Position numbers and translations under genes: made by a program. Shown piece by piece: positions 10,636-17,516 of a stretch of DNA of 64,000 nt (within the stretch, counting starts at the first letter, position 1; the number at the start of each line of letters is the position of its first letter). This DNA is from Nakamurella flava. GTDB taxonomy: Bacteria; Actinomycetota; Actinomycetes; Mycobacteriales; Nakamurellaceae. The notes under the pieces are model-generated. The model had not been told where the DNA came from and made no database searches. It saw only the letters and a program-made list of their open reading frames with translations. Location: contig NZ_SZZH01000005.1 in NCBI RefSeq assembly GCF_005298075.1, forward strand, positions 62,001 to 126,000. The letters run 5' to 3'.

Positions 10636-11007
10636 CCTGTACCCCCCGTGACATCGGTCAGGCCTGACACACGCGCGCAGTAGCGGCGCAGCACCGGCGT
10701 GATCCGTATTTCCCCCGGTCAGATGGTATTTGGCGGTCCCCGGTTCGCGACAGCAACTTTCGGGGGAAAGTGGCCCGACTCAGCGACCCGTCACGGAGAG
10801 TGGTCATCGGACCCGGGGGCCGAGACCGCTATCGGGACCACCGCATCACGCCCCCAGGGAGTCGACCTCGTCTTGTCGGCCGACCTACAGTCAGCCCATT
10901 GATTACGTCACGTGTCTGAATTGTTGCTGTAGGTGATGGATCGTCGGTTCGACGGCCGCCGCGGCCCTGTGACCGGCGCGTGCACCCGAGCGGCGAAGGC
11001 GGCACCC
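10636..11007. other. 372-bp divergent intergenic region with hairpins
   Basis: No gene is visible. It holds a small hairpin ACTTTC-GGGG-GAAAGT (10756-10771), whose right half can also pair with TTTCCCCCG at 10709-10717. A longer-range inverted repeat CCTACAG (10884-10890)/CTGTAGG (10927-10933) lies nearer the next gene. It presumably carries the promoters for the HprK-like gene and the secreted lysozyme-like gene. I could not match a known riboswitch. Confidence 0.4.
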
Positions 11008-12225
11008 ATGGACGTCACCACCCTGTCTGCCCACCGTCCGGCGCGCCCCTCGCGGCGAGCCGGCGGTCGGCGTGGACCCCGCTGGGCGGCGGCGCTGCTG
11101 ACCGCGCTCGTCGCCGTCACCGGCTCGGTGACCGTCGCGGGCCCGGCGACCGCCGGTCCGGCGGCCGCGGGATCCCTGATGGCCGCGGCGGCCTGCCCGG
11201 ATCCCGCCAACCCGACCCAGTCGTCCGGCACCGCCGCCGTCCGCACGATGATCGGCGTCGCCAAGTCGATGGGGGTGCCCTACCGCGGTCAGGTCATTGC
11301 CGTGATGGTGATGCTGCAGGAGTCGAGCATCCGCAACCTCGCCAACGACGGCACGAGTCCCTACCGCTCGTCGTATCCGTGGCCGGGCCGGGCCTACTAC
11401 CAGGCCGTCGCGAAGCAGTCGTTGTACTTCCCGCACGACCGGTTCGGCTCGCGGGACGGCGCCTACAACGCCGATTCCATCGGTCTCTTCCAGCAGCGCC
11501 CCGCCTACGGCTGGGGCAACTACGGGGCCAGCAACGGTCGCACCGACCCGATCGGCGTCGTCCGGCGCCTGCTCGATCCGCGGTGGGAAGCCATGGCGTT
11601 CTTCGGCGGCAGCCGCAGCGCCGCCCCGAACAGCGGGCTGCTGGACGTGCCCAACTGGCAGACGATGGACCTGGCCGCCGCGGCGGAATCCGTCCAGCAG
11701 AGCGGCCAGCCCCAGTACTACGGGCAGTGGCAGAACCTGGCCGTCCAGTACGTCAACAACAACTCGAGTGCCCCGGCCATCGATCTGCCCTGGTACCCCG
11801 GCGGCGGCCCGACGTCGGCCTCCTGCGGTGAGCCGCTCACCCTGAGCCTGCGGGCCAAGGCCAACAACCAGCTCGTCACCGCCGAGGCCGCGGGAACCCA
11901 GCCCCTCATCGCGAACCGACCGGCCATCGGCTCCTGGGAGCAGTTCCAGATGTACGACCTGGGCAACGGCCGTGTCGCCCTGCGGTCGGTCGTCAACGGG
12001 TTCACGTCCGCCGACAACGCGGGGAGCAAGCCCCTCATCGCGAACCGCCCGACGGCCAGCGACTGGGAACAGTTCCTGTTCATCCCCAACGCCGACGGCA
12101 CGATCAGTCTCCGGTCGACGATCAACGGTCGCTTCGTGACCGCCGAGGCCGGGGGGTCGCAGCCGCTCATCGCCAACCGCACTTCCATCGGTCTGTGGGA
12201 GCAATTCGAGTTGATCGGTCGATGA
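11008..12225 (+). CDS. secreted lysozyme-like protein with fascin-type beta-trefoil
   Basis: A 405-residue exported protein. I chose the ATG at 11008; an upstream in-frame ATG at 10933 would add 25 residues. Residues 1-55 form a twin-arginine-like or Sec signal (SRRAGGRRGPRWAAALLTAL...ATAGPAAAG). Residues 65-270 look like a lysozyme-superfamily domain, with a candidate catalytic glutamate in VMLQESSIRNLAND and the substrate-side motif SIGLFQQRPAYGWG. The C-terminus (285-405) has three repeats of about 45 residues around the phrases PLIANRPAIGSWEQF, PLIANRPTASDWEQF and PLIANRTSIGLWEQF, typical of fascin-like beta-trefoils, which in bacteria usually bind carbohydrate. Likely a cell-wall hydrolase or wall-binding protein. 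Its stop overlaps the next start (ATGA). Confidence 0.75.
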   Translation: MDVTTLSAHRPARPSRRAGGRRGPRWAAALLTALVAVTGSVTVAGPATAGPAAAGSLMAAAACPDPANPTQSSGTAAVRTMIGVAKSMGVPYRGQVIAVMVMLQESSIRNLANDGTSPYRSSYPWPGRAYYQAVAKQSLYFPHDRFGSRDGAYNADSIGLFQQRPAYGWGNYGASNGRTDPIGVVRRLLDPRWEAMAFFGGSRSAAPNSGLLDVPNWQTMDLAAAAESVQQSGQPQYYGQWQNLAVQYVNNNSSAPAIDLPWYPGGGPTSASCGEPLTLSLRAKANNQLVTAEAAGTQPLIANRPAIGSWEQFQMYDLGNGRVALRSVVNGFTSADNAGSKPLIANRPTASDWEQFLFIPNADGTISLRSTINGRFVTAEAGGSQPLIANRTSIGLWEQFELIGR

Positions 12226-14213
12226 CACCCCGGGGCGCCGACGGAAGAGAGCCCGGCGGCCGACCTCTCCGGCCACGCGCGTACAGCCGCCGGCGGGCCG
12301 GGCGGAAGCAGGTCCGCCTGCTGACGCTGGTCACGGTGCTGGTCACTCTGCTCGTCTTGCCTCCATCGGCCGGCGCGGCGGAGACGTCGTCACTGCCCCT
12401 GGTGACGGCCACACCCGCGCCCGGCCAGCTGACGGCGACCTGGACCGCCTCGCTGTTTCCGGACGGCTCCGAAGTCAGCGGCTACACCGTCTCGGTGGTG
12501 GGAACCGGCTACGCCGAGACCGTGCGCTTTCCCAGCGGGCGGGATCGGACGATCACCTTCGTCGCGTTGCCGGCGGGTGACTACCGGGTCCTCGTCCAGC
12601 CGGGGATCAACGGCGGGGTCGGCCCGACCGGGTTCACGGACTACATCGAGGTCCCCTGGTTACCGGGTCGGCCCACCGACGTCCAGGCGTCGTCGGACAA
12701 GACAGGGGTGACCGTCCGATGGCAGGCCCCGTCGTCCGACGGTCGGCGGGACATTTCCGGCTACGTGGTGACGCCGCAGACGGCCGCCGGCTCCGCACCG
12801 GCCGTCACCACGGGTGGGGATGCTCGTTCGGCGCTGCTCACCGGTCTGACGCCGGGCACCAGCTACACCTTCACGGTCGCCGCCCGGAACGCGATCGGCC
12901 AGGGGTTGCCCTCGGACCCGTCCGCAGCGGTGCTGGTGGTGTCACCGCTGGTCGTCAGCCTGGCCACTCCCCTCGGCCGGGTCGGTTGGGACTACCACGG
13001 CCGCACGGACGTCACCCTCGGTACCGCGCCGTACCGTTTCGCCGTCGTCGGGGGCGGCCTGCCCGCCGGCCTCGGCCTGGACCCCGACACCGGCGCCATC
13101 ACCGGCCGCCCGCAGGCGATCGGCACCAGTTCGGTCACCATCGGCGTCACCGATGCAGCCGGCACCACCCAGTCCGCGACCACCTCGGTCAAGGTCGCTG
13201 GGCCGGTGGTGGCCGGGGATCTGCTGATCACCTCGATGCGCCAATCCGGCCCGGCCGGACCGGGCGATGAGTTCGTCGACATCACGAACGTCAGCCCGAC
13301 TCCGATCCCGACCGCGGGCCTGGACGTGGAGACCGGCGCGGGGGCAACCGTCACCCTGGCCGACGACGCACCAGTCCTGGCCCCGTCCGGTCATCTTCTG
13401 ATCGTCGGACCGACGTGGTCCGGAGCCACCGCGGCGACGAAGGTGGCGCAGGACGGGCTCGGCACTGATGGCCTGCGCATCCGCTTCCCTGATGGCTCCG
13501 GCACGGTGTCGGACGCCGTCGGACCGCAAGCCGGCCTGCACACCGGTCGCGGGCTGCCTGCGCTGACCGGTGAGCCCGCGGTCGATTTCGCGTGGATGCG
13601 CAGCCGCACTCCCGCCGGACCGGTCTCGACGGGCAACAACTCCTCCGACTTCCAGCTCATCTCCGCGGACGGTGGCGCCGTCGGAGGTCGAGCGGCCGTC
13701 CGCGGCACCGTCACTCCCGTCGCCGTGACCGCGACCCGATCGACGACGGTCACCTCCCTGTTGCTCGACCCGACGGTTCCGGCGTCGGCCGCACCGAACC
13801 GCGAGATCACCACCGTCGACGGCCAGCGCTTCCTGACCATCCGTCGATGGATCAGCAATCCCGGCACCGCGCCGGCCGCCCCCGGCCTGGCGCTGCGCAT
13901 CTCGACGATGAGCATCCGGAATGGCGGCGGGTCACCCTTTTCCCTGGTCCCCGCCGACCGACGAGCCGAGCTGACCGTTGCGACCCCGTCGACCCGTTCG
14001 TCGTCGGTCCGACTGGCCAACGGGTCGCCGGTGACGGTCAGCAATCTCGCACCAGCCGGCGGCGGCACCGGTGGTCTGTTCGCAGTACTGCCGCTCGGGA
14101 CCTACCAGAACACCTTGTTCTCCGGGCAACGGCAGGCGGTGGCGATCACCTTCTCCGTCGACCGGCCCGGTGCTTTCTGGGTCAGCTGGGATGTGCTGAC
14201 CGGGGTGAACTGA
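12222..14213 (+). CDS. secreted FN3 / lamin-tail domain protein
   Basis: A 663-residue exported protein coupled by ATGA overlap to the lysozyme-like gene. A long signal peptide ends at SAGAAE (about residue 54). Two fibronectin type III-like domains follow (about 55-235; the second has GLTPGTSYTFTVAARNAIG). A putative-Ig/cadherin-like domain comes next (about 250-325, LPAGLGLDPDTGAITGRP), then a lamin-tail domain (about 330-455, GPGDEFVDITNVSPTPIP). The last 200 residues are a module shared with the two lectin proteins downstream, with PASAAPNREITT, LTIRRWISNPG and a closing FSVDRPGAFWVSWDVL strand. No wall-sorting signal is visible. Probably an extracellular structural or adhesive protein. 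Confidence 0.75.
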   Translation: MTPRGADGREPGGRPLRPRAYSRRRAGRKQVRLLTLVTVLVTLLVLPPSAGAAETSSLPLVTATPAPGQLTATWTASLFPDGSEVSGYTVSVVGTGYAETVRFPSGRDRTITFVALPAGDYRVLVQPGINGGVGPTGFTDYIEVPWLPGRPTDVQASSDKTGVTVRWQAPSSDGRRDISGYVVTPQTAAGSAPAVTTGGDARSALLTGLTPGTSYTFTVAARNAIGQGLPSDPSAAVLVVSPLVVSLATPLGRVGWDYHGRTDVTLGTAPYRFAVVGGGLPAGLGLDPDTGAITGRPQAIGTSSVTIGVTDAAGTTQSATTSVKVAGPVVAGDLLITSMRQSGPAGPGDEFVDITNVSPTPIPTAGLDVETGAGATVTLADDAPVLAPSGHLLIVGPTWSGATAATKVAQDGLGTDGLRIRFPDGSGTVSDAVGPQAGLHTGRGLPALTGEPAVDFAWMRSRTPAGPVSTGNNSSDFQLISADGGAVGGRAAVRGTVTPVAVTATRSTTVTSLLLDPTVPASAAPNREITTVDGQRFLTIRRWISNPGTAPAAPGLALRISTMSIRNGGGSPFSLVPADRRAELTVATPSTRSSSVRLANGSPVTVSNLAPAGGGTGGLFAVLPLGTYQNTLFSGQRQAVAITFSVDRPGAFWVSWDVLTGVN

Positions 14214-14224
14214 CAGAACGGAAA

Positions 14225-14255
14225 CGGCCGGGTCCCCGCGAGGGGAACCCGGCCG
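14225..14255. terminator. bidirectional hairpin terminator
   Basis: CGGCCGGGTCCCC pairs with GGGG-A-ACCCGGCCG around a GCGA loop. It sits between two convergent genes ending at 14213 and 14276 and probably serves both. Confidence 0.75.
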
Positions 14256-14275
14256 CTGACGGTCGCCACCCGCGA

Positions 14276-17074
14276 TCAACCGCCCAGCAACGCCTCCGTC
14301 GAATACCGGAAGAAGAACGAACCACTGGTCGAAGCATCGAATGTCAACGCCACCGACACCGACGCCCCCGGCGCCAACGCACTCTCCAACGGCACCACGA
14401 ACGTCGAGTTCAACCCGCCGCCATTGGCCGGGATGGTCGGAGCCGCCGGCGACAGATTCGACACCACCGTGCCGTTCACCGTGACCGTCGGCTGCGCCGG
14501 CCGCACCGCCTTCAACAGCGCCAACGGCCGACCCGACGGAATCACCGACGGCAACGGCGTCAACCCATTGGCCTCCGTCACATCGATCAACCGCAACTGC
14601 AACGCCGTCACCGACTTCCCCGTGTTGTTCGTGACCACCCGACGCGACTCGATCCGCCCACCCGGCTGACCCTGCTGCGCCTTGGTCACCACCCGATTCG
14701 GCGCCACATTCGCCGACTTGCTCGGATCCACCAACGTCGACGTGATCGACGTCGACCGATTCCACGGAGTCGTCAACGACGTCGGCGACGGCGAACCCAA
14801 CATCGACTGCACCCCACCAACCACACCACCCGTCGTCGACACCAACGCAAAATCAGCCGCATTGTCATCGGTCTGCTTGAACGCACCCGTCTGCTGCGTC
14901 CGCACCCACCCATACTGATCGGTCACGGTGTTGGCGACCGTCGCCAACGGGGTACCCCGGTGGAAACCGGATGCCGACGATGCCGGACCGACAGCATCGG
15001 TGACGACCCGCGCGCCATTGACGCGCGGAGAGAGCACCTGCACACCGGTGTCCCCCAGTTCGCCGCTGGCCACCACATCGGCGGGCGCGACCGACCCGAG
15101 CGAGTACGTCGGGCCGGCGACCAGGTAGGAGCCGCCGGCTGGCAGCGGGCTGACGTCCGGGATCCCGACCCCCAGACCGTTGGCCGCCAGCACGACCGCC
15201 CCGGCGATGGGCAGGGGACCACTCGTGGTGTTGGTCAGTTCCACATACTCATCACCCGGACCAGCCGGGCCGGAGAACCGCAACTCCGTGATCGCCAACG
15301 AGCCGGGGGAGTACTCGTAGTAGGTGAAGTCCAACTGTGCTGCGGTGCCGCGCGCGACGACTCGCACCTTGACCGGGCCAACGCCGTGCCCGGGCCATTG
15401 CTCCACGACCAGCGAGCCGCCGAAGTTGTTGAAGCACGGCTGCGGAACGCCGCTCGCGCAGGGCGGTACCAGCGTGCCGGTACCGCTGTTCAACTCATCC
15501 TGCGTTCCCACCAGAACGGCCGTGGTACCAGCCAGGTTGTCACCTGAGATCGTGACCGGATATCCACCCGACACGTCGCCCATTTCAGGACCGATGCTGA
15601 GGTTGCCCGGCGTCGGCGGGTTGGTGTCGTTGGGAGCCTCATCGCTGTAACCGGGCTGGCTGCCATCGGAAGACGCAGTGGTCACGGTGTTCTCGACGTC
15701 GTCCGCGGTGATGGGGCCGGTCGCGACGGCGGTGACGGTGAACGGCGGGAGAGCAGCTCCAGCCGGGAACGGGCCGCCCGACTTGGTGCAGGTCAGCTGC
15801 TGACCCGCCGGCGGCTCACAGACCCACCCGTTACCCGACCCACCGAGGGGCTTGACCCCGGTCGGCGTGGTGACGGTGACCGTGACCGGCCCCGGCTCGT
15901 TCGCGCCGGGGTTGACGCCCGGTGTGATGACGTAGCCGACCGGGTCGCCCGCCACCAGATTCGGTCCCGGTACGTAGCTGGTGGCGCTGACGTTCAGGAC
16001 CGGGACCTCGGCCACGAGGCTGCTGACGGTCACATTGGTGATCTCGTGGTTGTCGATCAGCGAACCGGTCGACCCGACCCAACCGAACGCCAGCTGCTTG
16101 GGCAGCCCGGTGTCGTCCAGCCAGGACGGCGAATCGACGTAGCTGCTGTCCATCGCCGGCAGCGGGCCCCCGAGTTCCTGAGCCTGGGACGAGCCGATCG
16201 GCGTCCAGCGCACCAGGTAGGAGTTGGCGGCAATCGACAGGTCGTTACGGGTGGTGGCCGACGACGGGCTCGAGTTGATGATGACCTGCACCGGGACGGA
16301 CGAGCCCGCCCGGGTGTCACCGTGCATCGCAACGGCTGGTGCGTCGTAGTTCGTCGCGGTGCTGTTGATCGCGCAGTACCCGGCCTGCCGCTGCCCCGGC
16401 CCACGGACCACGACCTGGTTCTTGGTGAGGCCCGGTCGGGCGTACTGGCTGGTCGGGCAGTTCAGGCCCTGGTACGCGGTGTTGCTGAAGTTACCGAAGG
16501 TGTCGAAGCCGATACCGAGGTAGCCGTGCGCCAAACCGTCGTCGCCCTCGGCTCCGGAAGCCGACGAGTAGCCCAGCGCCCCGCCCTTGGGCCCGATGTT
16601 CGGGGGGGACGTCGGGTCCGCCGGATCCACCGCCGACAGGGCGAACGCGATGCCGTCGGCCGGGTTGGTGTTGCCCGGCGACCACTGATGCATCGTGAAC
16701 TGCACGTCCAGACCCTGAGCCGTCGGGACGCTGGTCGCCGCGAACACCCCGCCGACCTGGTTGTACTGCGCTGAGGTCAGCGACAGCGTTCCGGAACCGT
16801 TGGCGTCACTGGCGTTCGCACAACTCTGTAGCTCGCCCGTGGTCCCGCCGGAAGCGGTCAGGCAGGCGACATTCTGCTGACCGGACCCGCTCGGCGCCGG
16901 CTTCACCACGGCCCCCGTCCCGTCGGCGGTGTTGTTCCGGAAGGTCTGGTCGAACAGCAGCGTGCTGTTCGGCGCGGCCAGGGCAGCGGCGGGAAAGCCG
17001 ATGGCCATTCCCCCGACCAGGGCGCAGGTGACTGTTCCAACGAGTGCTCGCCGGAACCAGGGCGGACGTTTCAT
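14276..17074 (-). CDS. secreted L-type lectin / lamin-tail protein, paralogue 1
   Basis: A 932-residue exported protein. The signal peptide starts MKRPPWFRRALVGTVTC and ends near ALAAPN (about 33). Residues 35-350 form a legume-type (L-type) lectin-like domain, with a hydrophobic strand DQTFRNNTADGTGA, the turn ADGIAFALSAVDPADP and the closing LAFGWVGSTGSLIDNHEITNV. A DUF11-like beta domain follows (355-455, with a Cys pair), then an IPT/TIG-like domain (about 485-570) and a lamin-tail domain (about 585-700, GPGDEYVELTNTTSGPLPI). The C-terminal module (about 725-932) ends SGSFFFRYSTEALLGG. The neighbouring gene at 17517 is a full-length paralogue in tandem. No LPXTG-type anchor. Confidence 0.75.
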   Translation of the reverse strand: MKRPPWFRRALVGTVTCALVGGMAIGFPAAALAAPNSTLLFDQTFRNNTADGTGAVVKPAPSGSGQQNVACLTASGGTTGELQSCANASDANGSGTLSLTSAQYNQVGGVFAATSVPTAQGLDVQFTMHQWSPGNTNPADGIAFALSAVDPADPTSPPNIGPKGGALGYSSASGAEGDDGLAHGYLGIGFDTFGNFSNTAYQGLNCPTSQYARPGLTKNQVVVRGPGQRQAGYCAINSTATNYDAPAVAMHGDTRAGSSVPVQVIINSSPSSATTRNDLSIAANSYLVRWTPIGSSQAQELGGPLPAMDSSYVDSPSWLDDTGLPKQLAFGWVGSTGSLIDNHEITNVTVSSLVAEVPVLNVSATSYVPGPNLVAGDPVGYVITPGVNPGANEPGPVTVTVTTPTGVKPLGGSGNGWVCEPPAGQQLTCTKSGGPFPAGAALPPFTVTAVATGPITADDVENTVTTASSDGSQPGYSDEAPNDTNPPTPGNLSIGPEMGDVSGGYPVTISGDNLAGTTAVLVGTQDELNSGTGTLVPPCASGVPQPCFNNFGGSLVVEQWPGHGVGPVKVRVVARGTAAQLDFTYYEYSPGSLAITELRFSGPAGPGDEYVELTNTTSGPLPIAGAVVLAANGLGVGIPDVSPLPAGGSYLVAGPTYSLGSVAPADVVASGELGDTGVQVLSPRVNGARVVTDAVGPASSASGFHRGTPLATVANTVTDQYGWVRTQQTGAFKQTDDNAADFALVSTTGGVVGGVQSMLGSPSPTSLTTPWNRSTSITSTLVDPSKSANVAPNRVVTKAQQGQPGGRIESRRVVTNNTGKSVTALQLRLIDVTEANGLTPLPSVIPSGRPLALLKAVRPAQPTVTVNGTVVSNLSPAAPTIPANGGGLNSTFVVPLESALAPGASVSVALTFDASTSGSFFFRYSTEALLGG

Positions 17075-17516
17075 GGGCTCCCCCGGTCAGTGACGGAACG
17101 ACCGGTTCCCCCGGCCGTCGCAACCCACCGGGACGTCACACAGCGCGCCCGGTGCTGACCGGAAGATAGAGGTGGCCCACCGCCCGCCGGACCGGGCCGC
17201 CGGCCACCCCACGCTCCCGCCCCCGCCCTGCGTGACCAATACATATACCGCTCTACCGGAACGTGGGAATACGGTGAGTGGAGCGTGACAGCGTGCTGGG
17301 CGATGGAGCTGTGCCGTGCGCGTCTCTCGCCCCAACGAGCGCACCTGAGACCGTTCGCATGGCGTGCAGCCATTCGCACTCCTTGGAGTGACGGGGATAC
17401 CGCGGCTGAGCTGGACGACGGCTGATACCGCCATCACCGTCGAGGCTCCGCTGAAACGGCGAACGGCCGGGTCACTTCGAGAAGTGACCCGGCCGTCGGC
17501 CCGTGTGGCAGCCGCG
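17075..17516. other. 442-bp gap between tandem lectin genes
   Basis: No gene is visible. The left part should carry the promoter of the 14276-17074 gene; its ribosome site is a G-tract (GGGGG at 17080-17084, minus strand). The right end holds a strong terminator hairpin for the upstream paralogue. Confidence 0.45.
17463..17496 (-). terminator. 16-bp hairpin terminator
   Basis: ACGGCCGGGTCACTTC pairs perfectly with GAAGTGACCCGGCCGT. It starts 20 bases past the stop of the second lectin gene, which is transcribed leftward. Confidence 0.75.

Noticed and set aside
10636..10932. c-di-AMP (ydaO-type) riboswitch before the lysozyme-like gene
   Set aside because: Hairpins are present, but I could not align the conserved core; kept only as a possible structured leader.
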